Shown in pieces: positions 9,386-21,118 of a stretch of 64,000 nt of DNA. Positions within the stretch are counted from its first letter, which is position 1. Every line of letters starts with the position of its first letter. The stretch comes from Micromonospora violae (GTDB taxonomy: Bacteria; Actinomycetota; Actinomycetes; Mycobacteriales; Micromonosporaceae). Location of the stretch: positions 3,472,001 through 3,536,000 of the forward strand of contig NZ_SHKK01000001.1 of NCBI RefSeq assembly GCF_004217135.1, written 5' to 3'. The notes beneath the pieces were generated by a model. That model saw only the letters and a program-made list of their open reading frames with translations, did not search any database and was not told where the DNA came from. The position numbers were made by a program, and so were the translations under genes.

Positions 9386-9402
9386 GCCTGACGGTGTTGC
9401 GT

Positions 9403-11723
<2,321 letters not shown>

Positions 11724-11842
11724 CCGACGATTCTGCCGGACGCGCCGCGTCGCGCTCCGACACCCGCTCAGCGAGGTGTTTTGTCCGGAGAAGAACGGGA
11801 ATGACCGGCCGAGCATCGGACTCGACGGGAAGGACAAGCCAG

Positions 11843-13690
11843 GTGAGCGCAGACCACACGGCCCCGGACGAAACGGGTGCTCTGCCCCGACGTCCGACCG
11901 TCGCCGACCACATCGTGTCGCGACTGTTCAGCTGGGGCGTACACCGCTACTTCGGCTACCCCGGCGACGGCATCAACGGCATGACCTCGGCGCTGCAACG
12001 CACCAACGGGCGGGCCCAGTTCATCCAGGTCCGCCACGAGGAGACCGCCGGCTTCGCCGCCTCCGCGCACGTCAAGTACGGCGGCGGCCCGCTGGGCTGC
12101 GCGCTGGTCACCAGCGGTCCGGGCGCCATCCACCTGCTCAACGGCCTGTACGACGCGAAGCTCGACCACCAACCGGTGATCGCCCTGGTCGGGCACACCG
12201 CGACCACCGCCGAGGGCGGCGGCTACTACCAGGAGGTCGACCTGCTCGCCCTCTACAAGGACGTGGCCGCCGCGTTCCTCGCCCAACTCGACAACCCGGC
12301 GCAGGTCCGCCACCTCATCGACCGGGCCTGCCGGACGGCGCTGGCCCGGCGTACCGTCACCGCCCTGGTCCTCCCCCTGGACATCCAGGACGAGCCGGCC
12401 GTCCCGAACCCGCCGCACGCCCACGGCTACTACCAGACCAGCAACACGCCGAGCACCACGCCGACGGTGCCCCCGGAGGCGGACGTACGCCGGGCGGCCG
12501 AGGTGCTGCGCGGCGGGCAGCGGGTGGCCATGCTGGTCGGGCAGGGCGCGCTCGGCGCGCGCGACGAGGTCCGCGAGATCGCCGACCGGCTCGGGGCCGG
12601 CGTGGCCACCGCGCTGCTCGGCTTCACCGCCGTCGACCACCGTGAGCCGTGGGTGACCGGCGCGATCGGACTGCTCGGCACCCGACCCAGCTGGCAGCTG
12701 ATGAGCGGCTGCGACCGGCTGCTGATCGTGGGCAGCAACATGCCGTACTCGGAGTTCTACCCGCCACCCGGGCAGGCCCGCGCGGTGCAGATCGACCTGG
12801 ACGGCACCCAGCTCGGGCTGCGCTACCCCACCGAGGTGAACCTGACCGGCGACGCCCGCCCCACGCTGCGCGCGCTGCTGAACGAACTGGGCCCCGGCCC
12901 AGGGCCGACCGCCTGGCGGGCGGAGATCGCCGAGGCCACCTCGGCGTGGCGCCGGGTGCAACACGACCTGGCCGAGCAGACCGCCGACCCGGTCAACCCG
13001 CAATTGCTCTTCCACACCCTCAACGAGCGGCTACCCGACGACGTGCTGCTCGCCGTCGACTGTGGCACCACCACCGCCTGGTACGCCCGACACATCCAGG
13101 TCCGCCCCGGGATGCTGGCCAGCCTCTCCGGCACGCTGCTGTCCATGGGCGGCGCCATGCCGTACGCGCTGAGCGCCAAGTTCGCCCACCCGGACCGACC
13201 ACTGGTCGCGCTCATCGGCGACGGGGCCATGCAGATGAACGGCGTCAACGAACTGATCACCGTGGCGAAGTACTGGCGCAGCTGGGCCGACCCGCGCTTC
13301 GTGGTGCTGGTGCTCAACAACCGCGACCTGGCGTTCGTCAGCTGGGAACAGCGCTCCACCGAAGGAACGCCGATGTTCCCGGACAGCCAGCAGTTGCCGG
13401 ACATCGGCTACCACCAGTGGGCGGAGGTGCTCGGACTGCACGGCGAGCTGATCGACTCACCGGAGCAGGTACGCGACGTCTGGGACCGGGCGCTCACCGC
13501 CGACCGGCCCGTGGTGATCAACGCCCTGGTCGACCCGGCCGAGCTGATGTTGCCACCGCACTTCACCGTCGAACAGGCCCGCAAGACCGCGGCGGCGGTG
13601 CTGCGCGGCGACACCGACTGGGCCGGCATCATCCGCCGAGGCATCCCCGCGACCCTGACCAGCTACCGCCCCCGCCGCCGCGACCGCTAA
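11843..13690 (+). CDS. ThDP-dependent enzyme, pyruvate oxidase/acetolactate-synthase-like
   Basis: 615 residues from GTG 11843 (GGAAGGA upstream; ATG 11801 is a possible earlier start). The thiamine-diphosphate enzyme layout is clear: N-terminal pyrimidine-binding domain with the catalytic Glu in QVRHEETAGFAASAHVKY, a central domain, and a C-terminal PP domain with GDGAMQMNGVNELITVAKYW ending at LVLNN, the GDG-x-NN cofactor motif. GVHRYFGYPGDGINGM points to the PoxB-like (pyruvate dehydrogenase, quinone) branch rather than biosynthetic IlvB, and no IlvN subunit is next to it. Likely it decarboxylates pyruvate or a related 2-oxo acid; the substrate is not certain. Confidence 0.85.
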   Translation: MSADHTAPDETGALPRRPTVADHIVSRLFSWGVHRYFGYPGDGINGMTSALQRTNGRAQFIQVRHEETAGFAASAHVKYGGGPLGCALVTSGPGAIHLLNGLYDAKLDHQPVIALVGHTATTAEGGGYYQEVDLLALYKDVAAAFLAQLDNPAQVRHLIDRACRTALARRTVTALVLPLDIQDEPAVPNPPHAHGYYQTSNTPSTTPTVPPEADVRRAAEVLRGGQRVAMLVGQGALGARDEVREIADRLGAGVATALLGFTAVDHREPWVTGAIGLLGTRPSWQLMSGCDRLLIVGSNMPYSEFYPPPGQARAVQIDLDGTQLGLRYPTEVNLTGDARPTLRALLNELGPGPGPTAWRAEIAEATSAWRRVQHDLAEQTADPVNPQLLFHTLNERLPDDVLLAVDCGTTTAWYARHIQVRPGMLASLSGTLLSMGGAMPYALSAKFAHPDRPLVALIGDGAMQMNGVNELITVAKYWRSWADPRFVVLVLNNRDLAFVSWEQRSTEGTPMFPDSQQLPDIGYHQWAEVLGLHGELIDSPEQVRDVWDRALTADRPVVINALVDPAELMLPPHFTVEQARKTAAAVLRGDTDWAGIIRRGIPATLTSYRPRRRDR

Positions 13691-13753
13691 CGCCCCGCCC
13701 CGCCGGCTCTCCGGCCCGCCCGGCCCTCCGGCCCCGGCCCCACCACCCCTACT

Positions 13754-13832
13754 CCGTCGATCATGGAGTTGTGGTGGTGGATGAAAGCCCCGCGCAGTCA
13801 CATAACGGGCACCACAAGTCCATGATCGACGG
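13754..13832. repeat. Dispersed palindrome R2
   Basis: Arms 13754-13776 and 13810-13832 pair with one mismatch over 23 positions (CGTCGATCATGGAGTTGTGGTG core). The loop is 33 nt. Convergent intergenic site, C-rich to the left and a long G-run series to the right. The reverse complement of its loop shares CGTTATGT with R1. Confidence 0.9.
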
Positions 13833-13901
13833 GGCGGGGGCGGGGCGGGGCGGGGCGGGCGGGGCGGGCGGGGTGGGTGGGGTGGGTGGGGCGGGGTTGG
13901 G
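13831..13901 (+). repeat. G-tract array next to R2, G-quadruplex capable
   Basis: About seventy bases of GGGG/GGG runs separated by single C or T bases, lying between palindrome R2 and the stop codon of the penicillin-binding protein. On the plus strand it could form G-quadruplexes. No coding content. Confidence 0.7.
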
Positions 13902-13902
13902 T

Positions 13903-16092
13903 TTAGCCTCGGCGGTTTAGCCAGCGGTCCAGGGGCGACTCGGGGTCGTCGTTCTGGTTCTGCGGGACCGTTGGGCGTTCGACCGGGCGGTGCGGGTTGC
14001 CGACCAGGTCGTGGCTCGGCGCGACGAACGCCTTCTCCGGCTGGCCCTTCACCGCGGTGGCGATGACCCGGGCGACCGCGTCGATCACCTTGGTCTGCAC
14101 CGCCGACCCCACCGAGTCGGCCGGGTCGTCCGGGTTGGCGGCGATACCGGCGACCGCGACCTGCGGGGTGAAGCCGACGAACGTCTCGGTGGAGTTCTGC
14201 TCCGAGCTACCCGTCTTACCCGCCACCGGCCGGCCGTCGAGGATGTCGTTCACGCCGGTGGCGGTGCCGCCGTTGCACTGCCCGAACGCGGACTGCTGGC
14301 CCACCGGGCAGCGCGCCGCGTCGGTCGCGGCACGGGCGACGTCCGGGTCGAGAACCCGCTTGCAGGAGGGCTGCCCGACCGGCACCTTCGTGCCGTCCGC
14401 GCCGGTCACCGAGACCACCGGCACCGGAGTGCAGTAGGTGCCCTCGGCGGCCACCGTGGCGTACGCGTTGGCCAGATCGAGGGGGGTGGTGGCGGCCACG
14501 CCGAGGGTGAACGAACCCCAGTTCCTGGCGTCGTTCTTGGCGAAGGCGGCGTCCGAGTCGGCGCGGAAGGTGATGCCGAGCCGCTGCGCCATCTCGACCA
14601 CCTTGTCCTGGCCGACCTGCTCGGCCAACCAGACGAAGTAGGTGTTCACCGAGCGGCCGAAGCCGTCCCACATCATCCGGTACCCGTCCATCCAGTCCGG
14701 GTTGGCGTTCGCCGGGCACCAGTGGCCGTCACAGCTACCCGGCCCTTCGGCGGCGTACCGGGTGGGTAGCTTGGCGGGCGCGTCGAAACCGGTGGAGAGG
14801 GTACGACCCGACTCCAGCGCGGCGAGCATGGTGAACATTTTGAACGTCGAACCCGCCTGGTACCCGTCGACGCTGGCGCCACCGGAGATCAACGGGTTGA
14901 CGGTGTTCGGGTAGTTCGCCTGCCCGGCCGGGTTGTCGGCCAGGCTGTAGTGCCGGTTGACCGCCATCGCCAACACCCGCCCGGTGCCCGGCTGCACCGC
15001 CGCGATCGGCAGGGCGCGCTTGTTGTCGTACCCGTAGACCTTGGTTGCCTGCTGCTGCGCGGTGGCCTGGATCTTCGGGTCCAGCGAGGTGACCACGGTG
15101 TAGCCGCCCGAGCGCAGCGCCTGCTCGCGCTCCGCGACGGTGGCCCCGAACGCCGGCTGGGTCAGCCACCACTGACGCAGGTAGTCACAGAAGTAGCCCC
15201 AGTCGTCGTGGCCCTGGGAGACCGCGGTGCAGCCGTTGGGCTGCGGGGTGGGGTGCAGGGCCAGCGGCTCCGCCTTGGCCTGGGCGGCCTGCGCGGCGGT
15301 GATCGCGTTGGTGGCGACCATCGAGTCGAGCACGTACGACCGGCGCGCCAGCGCCTCGTCCTTGTCCCCGCTGATCGGGCTGTACGCGTCCGGGGACTGC
15401 ACCAGACCGGCCAGCAGGGCCGCCTCGCCGAGGGTCAACTGCGCCGGAGGCTTGCCGAAGTACCGCTGACTGGCCGCCGCGATCCCGTACGCGCCGGAGC
15501 CGAAGTAGGCGATGTTCAGATAGCGGTCGAGGATCTCGTCCTTGCCGAGGCTCTTGTCCAGCGCGCTCGCGTACCGGATCTCCTGGATCTTGCGGCCCAC
15601 CGTGGGGTCGGTCGCGGCGGCGCGCTCCTCGGCGGTGCGGGTGGGGTCGGTCTTCAGCACGTTACGGACGTACTGCATGGTCAGCGTCGAGCCGCCCTGC
15701 TCGGTGCCGCCGCCCTTGACGTTGGCCACCAGTGCCCGGGCGAGGCCGCGCAGGTCCGCGCCGCCGTGGTCGTAGAAGCGCCGGTCCTCGGCCGCGACGA
15801 TCGCCTGCCGCATGACCGGGGCGATCTCCGACAACGGGACGTCGGTGCGGTTCACGTCGTAGAACGTGGTGATCAGCGTCTTGCCGTCGTTGGCGTAGAG
15901 GTACGAACGCTGCGGCGTCGCGGGAGTCTTCAGCGAGGCGGGCAACGCGGCATACGACCCGAGCGCCGAGCGGGCACTGAGCCCGAGCAGCAGGTTGCCG
16001 GGTAGCGCGGCGACAGCCAGGACGAGCCCGGCCAACACGCCGGCGAACAGCACGGTGAACAGCCGCGACAGCGGCGAGCGGGGGGCGGCCAT
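13903..16092 (-). CDS. Class A penicillin-binding protein (glycosyltransferase-transpeptidase)
   Basis: Bifunctional peptidoglycan synthase of 729 residues. It polymerises lipid II and cross-links the stem peptides outside the membrane. One N-terminal membrane anchor (residues 10-36); GT51 domain with EDRRFYDHGG (102-111, catalytic Glu) and GGSTLTMQ (133-140); transpeptidase domain with STFK (S415 nucleophile), SVN (481-483) and KTGSS (626-630). Cysteines near 288-302, 454-459 and 554-606 may form disulfides. ATG 16092 is preferred over an upstream TTG. The gene is flanked by palindromes R2 downstream and R3 upstream. Confidence 0.95.
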   Translation of the reverse strand: MAAPRSPLSRLFTVLFAGVLAGLVLAVAALPGNLLLGLSARSALGSYAALPASLKTPATPQRSYLYANDGKTLITTFYDVNRTDVPLSEIAPVMRQAIVAAEDRRFYDHGGADLRGLARALVANVKGGGTEQGGSTLTMQYVRNVLKTDPTRTAEERAAATDPTVGRKIQEIRYASALDKSLGKDEILDRYLNIAYFGSGAYGIAAASQRYFGKPPAQLTLGEAALLAGLVQSPDAYSPISGDKDEALARRSYVLDSMVATNAITAAQAAQAKAEPLALHPTPQPNGCTAVSQGHDDWGYFCDYLRQWWLTQPAFGATVAEREQALRSGGYTVVTSLDPKIQATAQQQATKVYGYDNKRALPIAAVQPGTGRVLAMAVNRHYSLADNPAGQANYPNTVNPLISGGASVDGYQAGSTFKMFTMLAALESGRTLSTGFDAPAKLPTRYAAEGPGSCDGHWCPANANPDWMDGYRMMWDGFGRSVNTYFVWLAEQVGQDKVVEMAQRLGITFRADSDAAFAKNDARNWGSFTLGVAATTPLDLANAYATVAAEGTYCTPVPVVSVTGADGTKVPVGQPSCKRVLDPDVARAATDAARCPVGQQSAFGQCNGGTATGVNDILDGRPVAGKTGSSEQNSTETFVGFTPQVAVAGIAANPDDPADSVGSAVQTKVIDAVARVIATAVKGQPEKAFVAPSHDLVGNPHRPVERPTVPQNQNDDPESPLDRWLNRRG

Positions 16093-16235
16093 GCAACCCA
16101 GGATTGCCACAAAAACCGCCAACCGACCACCCTCAGAGCCCGATTGTCACCAACTTCACGGCCCCCCACCAGCCAACCCCCAGCCCCGCTCCCCGCTCCC
16201 CCGCTCCCCCCGCCCCCGCCCCCGCCCCCGCTCCC

Positions 16236-16306
16236 GCTCCGGTGATCATGGGGTTAGCGGGAGGTTTGATCACGGAATCGCCCGTCAACCTCATGATCAC
16301 CGGAGC
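16236..16306. repeat. Dispersed palindrome R3 (diverged)
   Basis: Arms 16236-16261 and 16281-16306 match at 23 of 26 positions (GCTCCGGTGATCATG core); the loop is 19 nt and contains another TGATCA. It lies between two minus-strand genes. Left flank strongly C-rich, right flank G-rich. It shares GATCATG with the R1 family but not the GTTGTGG part. Confidence 0.8.
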
Positions 16307-16325
16307 TGGCCGAAGGCCGGGGTGG

Positions 16326-16352
16326 TTAGGGGTTAGGGGTTAGGGGTTGGGG
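16326..16352 (+). repeat. TTAGGGG heptamer repeat (telomere-like) over a stop codon
   Basis: TTAGGGG occurs three times head to tail at 16326, 16333 and 16340, followed by TTGGGG. The TAA stop of the membrane-protein gene on the minus strand falls inside the second unit, so the array forms the last codons and the downstream side of that gene. Confidence 0.8.
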
Positions 16353-17106
16353 TGCTGAGGCTGGCGCTGGCGGCGTCTCTGGCGGTTTCGCGGGGCATCA
16401 GGCGCCCGGAGCGGTAGCCGATGCCGATGCCGGCGATCAGTACGAAGATCGCACCGAACGTCTGCAACGAGCCGATCAGGGCACCGCCGAGGCCGAGCAG
16501 CGGCGCGGCGATGATCAACATGACGCCGTCGCCAAGGCTGAAGGTGCCCGAGCGGGCCACCGCCCACCCGGTGAGGAACCAGCCCGCGCTGTAGAACGTC
16601 GCGCCGACCAGGACCAGCGACCGCGCGGTGGCGCCGAAGACCGGCGTCTGCTCCTCGAGCCCGGCGAACGGCAGCATGAGCACGGTGCCGGCGATGCTGA
16701 CCAGCAGCCCGGCGGCGGCCACCCGGCGACTGCGGGTCGCGGCCAGTAGCCCGGTGAGGGCCAGCAACGCGAGCAGGCCGAGCCAGACCGCGGCCACCCA
16801 ACCGATCAGGTACACCGCCTGGCCGTCGGCCGGATAGGGGTCGTTGCCCACCCCGCCGTCGCTGGCCATCGCCACCGCGCCGTAGAGGATGGCGTACGCG
16901 GGCAGCAGCCAGACCGCCGCCCGCGCGAACCGACGTACCGACCAGGCCCAGCTGGCGTTCGTGGCGGGAGCCCCCGGGGTCGGCTCTCCGACGAAGGGCA
17001 GTACGCCGAACCCGCCACCGCTGCGCCGAGTGCCCAGCGGGGCGATCGGGTCGTGCGCGCCGGGCACCGGGGCCGAGGACCACATCCGATTCGCCGGATC
17101 CTTCAT
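16333..17106 (-). CDS. Hypothetical integral membrane protein
   Basis: 257 residues from ATG 17106 with GAGGTGACGC directly upstream. A proline/glycine-rich cytoplasmic N terminus of ~55 residues is followed by five or six hydrophobic helices (about 65-83, 98-122, 130-147, 160-180, 190-205 and 210-225) and a basic tail. I do not recognise a characterised family. The extreme C terminus (TPTPNP) is encoded by heptamer repeats, so it is unlikely to be functionally constrained. It precedes the penicillin-binding protein in the same direction, but ~240 bases and palindrome R3 separate them. Confidence 0.7.
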   Translation of the reverse strand: MKDPANRMWSSAPVPGAHDPIAPLGTRRSGGGFGVLPFVGEPTPGAPATNASWAWSVRRFARAAVWLLPAYAILYGAVAMASDGGVGNDPYPADGQAVYLIGWVAAVWLGLLALLALTGLLAATRSRRVAAAGLLVSIAGTVLMLPFAGLEEQTPVFGATARSLVLVGATFYSAGWFLTGWAVARSGTFSLGDGVMLIIAAPLLGLGGALIGSLQTFGAIFVLIAGIGIGYRSGRLMPRETARDAASASLSTPTPNP

Positions 17107-17257
17107 GCGTCACCTCGCTCGTCGACGAACGGTGCGGGACGCGCCGGGGCGCCCCGATTGCCTGGTCACCACCCGTCCTAGGACCGATCGTGGCAGGCGT
17201 CGGAGCGCCCCATGAGTCTTTCTCGCTTTTATCCGGCCGGGCGGCCGGCGTACGGGA

Positions 17258-18364
17258 TCAGCCGCGCTCGCGCTGGTCGGCCGGGTCCTCGACGAGGCTG
17301 GTCGGCGACACCGGCTCCGGCGCGGGCAGCCCCTGCGGCTTGTTGCCGCCGGTGGCCTGCGCCTCGGCGACGCGTACCTCGTCGTGGATCTGCTGGGCGG
17401 CGTCCGCCGCGGCCTGGGCCGCCTCCGCGGCCTCGCGCTCGACCTGGCTCGCGTGGTCCGCTGCCTCCGGTGCGGGCATGTCCCCCACCATCTGGCTCAG
17501 CCCGCCGAGCGCGCCACCCATCCCCTCCAGGGCCTTGGTCAGCTCGGCCGGGACGATCCAGACCTTGTTGGCGCTGCCCTGGGCGATCTGCGGGAGAGCC
17601 TGCAGGTACTGGTAGGCGAGCACCTTCTGGCTCGGGTTGGCCTGGTGGATCGCGTCGAAGACCGTCCGGATCGCCTTCGCCTGACCCTCGGCCTGCAGGA
17701 TACGGGCCTGCCGGTCACCGTCGGCCCGCAGCACCGCCGACTGCTTCTCACCCTCGGCGGTGAGGATCTGCGCCTGCTTGTGCCCCTCGGCGGTCAGGAT
17801 CGCCGCCCGGCGGTCCCGCTCGGCGCGCATCTGCTTCTCCATCGAGTCGCGGATGCTGGCCGGCGGCTCGATCGCCTTGATCTCGACCCGGGTCACCTTG
17901 ATGCCCCACCGGCCGGTGGTCTCGTCCAGCACACCCGAGAGGTGCCGGTTGATCTCGTCGCGGCTGGTCAGCGCCCGCTCCAGGTCGAGCGAACCGATCA
18001 CGTTACGCAATGTGGTGACGGTCAACTGCTCGATGGCCTGGAGGAAGCTGGAGATCTCGTAGGTCGCCCGGACCGAGTCGACCACCTTGAAGTAGAGAAC
18101 CGTGTCGATCGAGACGACCAGGTTGTCGGAGGTGATCACCGGCTGCGGCGGGAAGCTGACCACCTGCTCCCGCATGTCGACCTTGGTCCGAACCGCGTCG
18201 ACGAACGGCACCAGCAGGTTGAGGCCGGGGTTCAGGGTGCGCTTGTACTTGCCGAGCCGTTCCACCACGTCCTGGCGCTGCTGCGGCACGATCCGCAGCG
18301 CCTTGGCTAGCGTAATCACGGCGATCAACGCCACCGCGATGATCAGCACACCGATGACCGTCAT
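17258..18364 (-). CDS. SPFH/Band 7 (stomatin-like) membrane protein
   Basis: 368 residues from ATG 18364, preceded by GAGGGTGAACGG. One N-terminal membrane helix (residues 3-20), then the SPFH domain (RIVPQQRQDVVERLGKYKRT ... GLNLLVPFVD ... VDMREQVVSFPPQPVITSDN), a coiled coil rich in AEG/EKQ (about residues 195-255) and an Ala-rich C-terminal tail. Proteins of this type form ring-like membrane scaffolds linked to membrane microdomains. It starts four bases after the NfeD-type gene ends, the usual paired arrangement. Confidence 0.92.
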   Translation of the reverse strand: MTVIGVLIIAVALIAVITLAKALRIVPQQRQDVVERLGKYKRTLNPGLNLLVPFVDAVRTKVDMREQVVSFPPQPVITSDNLVVSIDTVLYFKVVDSVRATYEISSFLQAIEQLTVTTLRNVIGSLDLERALTSRDEINRHLSGVLDETTGRWGIKVTRVEIKAIEPPASIRDSMEKQMRAERDRRAAILTAEGHKQAQILTAEGEKQSAVLRADGDRQARILQAEGQAKAIRTVFDAIHQANPSQKVLAYQYLQALPQIAQGSANKVWIVPAELTKALEGMGGALGGLSQMVGDMPAPEAADHASQVEREAAEAAQAAADAAQQIHDEVRVAEAQATGGNKPQGLPAPEPVSPTSLVEDPADQRERG

Positions 18365-18368
18365 CCGT

Positions 18369-18842
18369 TCACCCTCTCGCTTCCGGCAACTCGCCGGCGG
18401 AAGAAACATCGTCCTGCCACACCAGGGCTGTCGCGCCCCGGACCTTTATCACCCGAACCCGTTGACCGGGCTCGAAAGTCTGCGTCGTGTCGTACGGCCG
18501 GGCCGTCCACAACTCACCGTCGATCTTGACCAAACCGTGCTCGGCGTCCACCCGTTCCAACACCAGAGCGGTGGCGCCCTCGAGAGCCTCCACACCGAAC
18601 GGCTGCTCGCCGCTCTCCAGGGCCGAGCGACTGTGCCGTCGGATGACCGGTCGGACCACCACCAGGCTCAACGCCGACACCACCGCGAAGACCAGCGCCT
18701 GCACGGCGACCGGCGCACCCAGCGCGGCCGCACCGGCGGCGGCGAACGCACCGACCCCAAACATGATCAAGAATAGCGTCGTCGTGAAAATCTCGGCGAC
18801 GGCCAGCAGCACACCCAAAACGATCCACACCACGGCGTCCAC
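18369..18842 (-). CDS. NfeD-family membrane protein, partner of the SPFH protein
   Basis: 157 residues from GTG 18842. Three membrane helices in the first ~65 residues (VVWIVLGVLLAVAEIFTTTL, FGVGAFAAAGAAAL, VQALVFAVVSALSLVVV), then a cytosolic OB-fold domain (GATALVLERVDAEHGLVKIDGELWTAR ... GQRVRVIKVRGATALV). This is the short NfeD form without a protease domain, nearly always encoded beside a stomatin-like gene, as here. Role: membrane-domain organisation together with the SPFH protein. It is first in the operon and divergent from a serine hydrolase gene. Confidence 0.92.
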   Translation of the reverse strand: MDAVVWIVLGVLLAVAEIFTTTLFLIMFGVGAFAAAGAAALGAPVAVQALVFAVVSALSLVVVRPVIRRHSRSALESGEQPFGVEALEGATALVLERVDAEHGLVKIDGELWTARPYDTTQTFEPGQRVRVIKVRGATALVWQDDVSSAGELPEARG

Positions 18843-18961
18843 GCCACAATCCTGACACGTAAACGCACGCGCGACCGCCCCGCAAGATCAGTAAGCTCGG
18901 GCGAGGCCCTGCCCGTCCCGCCAGAACGCCACGAATCGGCGGCCGACCCGAGGAGATCCCG

Positions 18962-20263
18962 GTGACCCTGCTACCCGAGACCGCCCGACAGATCGACACT
19001 CGGGTCGCCCAGGCACAAGCCGACGGTCACGCCCCGTCGCTGGTGCTGGGCGTGGTTCGCGACGGCGCGCTGGCGCACGTGGCCGCCGCCGGCGAGCACC
19101 CCCGCCCGGACGTCGACCTGCAGTACCGGGTGGGCTCGATCAGCAAGACGATGACCGCCACCCTGATCATGCAGTTACGCGACGCCGGCCTACTGGCCCT
19201 CGACGACCGGCTGGAGCAGCACCTGCCGGGCACCGGCGTGGGCGCGCTCACCCTGCGCCAACTGCTCGGCCACGCCAGCGGCATGCAACGCGAACCCGAG
19301 GGCGACTGGTGGGAGCGGGCGGCGGGCGTCGACCTGCCCACCCTGCTCGCCGGGGTCGACGCCAACAAGATCGCCTACCCGCCGCACCGCGCGTACCACT
19401 ACTCCAACCTGGCGTACGGGCTGCTCGGCGGGCTACTCGAACGGCTCACCGGGAAGCCCTGGGCCGACCTGCTCGACGAACGGATCCTCACCCCGCTGGG
19501 CCTGCACCGCACCACCTACGCCGCCACCGAGCCGTACGCCCGTGGCTACGTCGTCCACCCCTGGCACCACACGTTGCGCGAGGAACCCCGTACCGACACC
19601 GGCGCGATGGCCCCCGCCGGGCAACTCTGGTCGACGATCGAGGACCTGGGCCGCTGGGCCGCCTTCCTGGCCGACCCCGACCCGTCGGTACTGGCCGCCG
19701 AGACGCTCACCGAAATGTGCGCGCCCGTGGTGATCAGTGATCTCGACTCCTGGAGCGAGGGGCACGGCCTGGGACTGGAGCTCTACCGCGACGGCGAACG
19801 CGTGTACGTCGGGCACGGCGGCTCGATGCCCGGGTACGTGGCATCCCTCGTGGTGCACCGGCCCACCCGAACCGCGGTGGTCGGCTTCGCCAACTCGTAC
19901 GGCTTTCCGATCACCCGGCTCAGCCGAAGGCTGCTGACCACCGTGCTGGACGCCGAGCCGGCGTTCCCCCCGCCGTGGCGGCCCGCCACCGCCGCGCCCG
20001 CGACCGAACTGGCCGAGCTGACCGGCCGCTGGTGGTGGATGGGCATTCCGCTGGACCTGACCTGGGACGCGGGTGACCTGGTCGCCCACGTACGCGGTGA
20101 GCGGGTCAGCCGGTTCACGGCCGAGGGGACGGACCGCTGGCGGGGACACTCGGGCCCGGAGAACGGCGAGATCCTGTCGGTGCTGCGCGACGACAGCGGA
20201 CGGGCGACGGCGGTCGACATCGCCACGTTCGTCTTCACGCGCAGCCCCGACGAGGCCCCCTGA
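18962..20263 (+). CDS. Serine hydrolase, beta-lactamase family, cytoplasmic
   Basis: 433 residues from GTG 18962, preceded by GAGGAGATCCCG. Catalytic pattern: SISK (S59, K62), Y147-S-N149 and a late HGGSMPG. Unlike the gene at 8060 there is no signal peptide, so the enzyme should stay in the cytoplasm. The last ~90 residues form a lipocalin-like beta domain (LAELTGRWWWMG...LDLTWDAGDLVAHVRG) seen in some EstB/D-aminopeptidase relatives. Substrate unknown; esterase or peptidase activity is most likely. It ends at a strong hairpin shared with the convergent neighbour. Confidence 0.87.
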   Translation: MTLLPETARQIDTRVAQAQADGHAPSLVLGVVRDGALAHVAAAGEHPRPDVDLQYRVGSISKTMTATLIMQLRDAGLLALDDRLEQHLPGTGVGALTLRQLLGHASGMQREPEGDWWERAAGVDLPTLLAGVDANKIAYPPHRAYHYSNLAYGLLGGLLERLTGKPWADLLDERILTPLGLHRTTYAATEPYARGYVVHPWHHTLREEPRTDTGAMAPAGQLWSTIEDLGRWAAFLADPDPSVLAAETLTEMCAPVVISDLDSWSEGHGLGLELYRDGERVYVGHGGSMPGYVASLVVHRPTRTAVVGFANSYGFPITRLSRRLLTTVLDAEPAFPPPWRPATAAPATELAELTGRWWWMGIPLDLTWDAGDLVAHVRGERVSRFTAEGTDRWRGHSGPENGEILSVLRDDSGRATAVDIATFVFTRSPDEAP

Positions 20264-20274
20264 CCCACCGCTGA

Positions 20275-20311
20275 ACCGAGCCGGCCGACCAGGTGGTCAG
20301 GCCGGCTCGGT
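20275..20311. terminator. Bidirectional terminator overlapping the end of the DUF3097 gene
   Basis: A perfect 12-bp stem (ACCGAGCCGGCC) continues through GACC/GGTC to an AGGT loop, with one bulged A. It begins 12 bases after the serine hydrolase stop and runs into the last codons of the opposing gene, so both transcripts would read through it. Confidence 0.75.
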
Positions 20312-21118
20312 GACGAAGTCGATGAGGCGTTCCATGGCGTTGATCAGGGGCGTCTCCACGTCGGCGAAGCTGTTCACCCGGGACAGGATGTGCCGCCACA
20401 TGTCGGCCGGCTCGGCCACCCCGAGGGCCGCGCAGACCCCTTCCTTCCACGGCTGCCCCGGCGGCACCACCGGCCACGCCGCGATGCCCAACGCCGCCGG
20501 CTTGACCGCCTGCCACACGTCCACGTAGGGGTGCCCGGTCACCAGCACGTGCGGGGAGTTCACCCGGGCCACGATCCGGCTCTCCTTGCTGCCCGGCACC
20601 AGGTGGTCGACGAGCACGCCGAGGCGTCGGGTCGGGCCGGGGCCGAAGTCGCGTACCTCGGCGTCGAGCGCGTCGATGCCGTCCAACGGCTCCACCACCA
20701 CGCCCTCGATACGCAGGTCGTCACCCCAGATCCGCTCGACCAGGGCGGCGTCGTGGATGCCCTCCACCCAGATCCGGCTGGCCTTCGCCACCTGGGCGCG
20801 GACGTTGTCCACCGCCACCGAACCCGACGCGGTCCGCCGCCGGGCCGCCGGCACCGGCGCGCGGGTGGGGCGGCGCAGCGTGACCGGGCTGCCGTCGAGG
20901 AGGAACGCCGCCGGCAGCAGCGGGAAGTTGCGCCGCTTACCGTGCCGGTCCTCCAGCACCACGGCACCGGCCTCGAAGCTCACCACCGCTCCGCAGAACC
21001 CGGAGTCGGCGTCCTCGACCACGAGGTCCGGTTCGGCGTCCACCTCGGGGGTGACCTTGCGCCGCCGCCAGTCGCCCGCCAACACGTCCTCGCCGTATCG
21101 CCCCGCCATGTCGATCAC
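20297..21118 (-). CDS. DUF3097 family protein
   Basis: 273 residues. GTG 21118 is chosen because GCGAGG stands at proper spacing; ATG 21109 is an alternative. The sequence has a beta-rich N-terminal part (VVSFEAGAVVLEDRHGKRRNFPL) and a C-terminal region with RIWVEGIHDAALVERIWGDDLR, VLVDHLVPGSKESRIV and VLVTGHPYVDVWQAVKP. The last part resembles a toprim/nuclease-like fold, consistent with the uncharacterised actinobacterial DUF3097 family. No active-site function can be claimed. It is divergent from the gene at 21450, with palindrome R4 in the gap. Confidence 0.8.
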   Translation of the reverse strand: MIDMAGRYGEDVLAGDWRRRKVTPEVDAEPDLVVEDADSGFCGAVVSFEAGAVVLEDRHGKRRNFPLLPAAFLLDGSPVTLRRPTRAPVPAARRRTASGSVAVDNVRAQVAKASRIWVEGIHDAALVERIWGDDLRIEGVVVEPLDGIDALDAEVRDFGPGPTRRLGVLVDHLVPGSKESRIVARVNSPHVLVTGHPYVDVWQAVKPAALGIAAWPVVPPGQPWKEGVCAALGVAEPADMWRHILSRVNSFADVETPLINAMERLIDFVTEPA

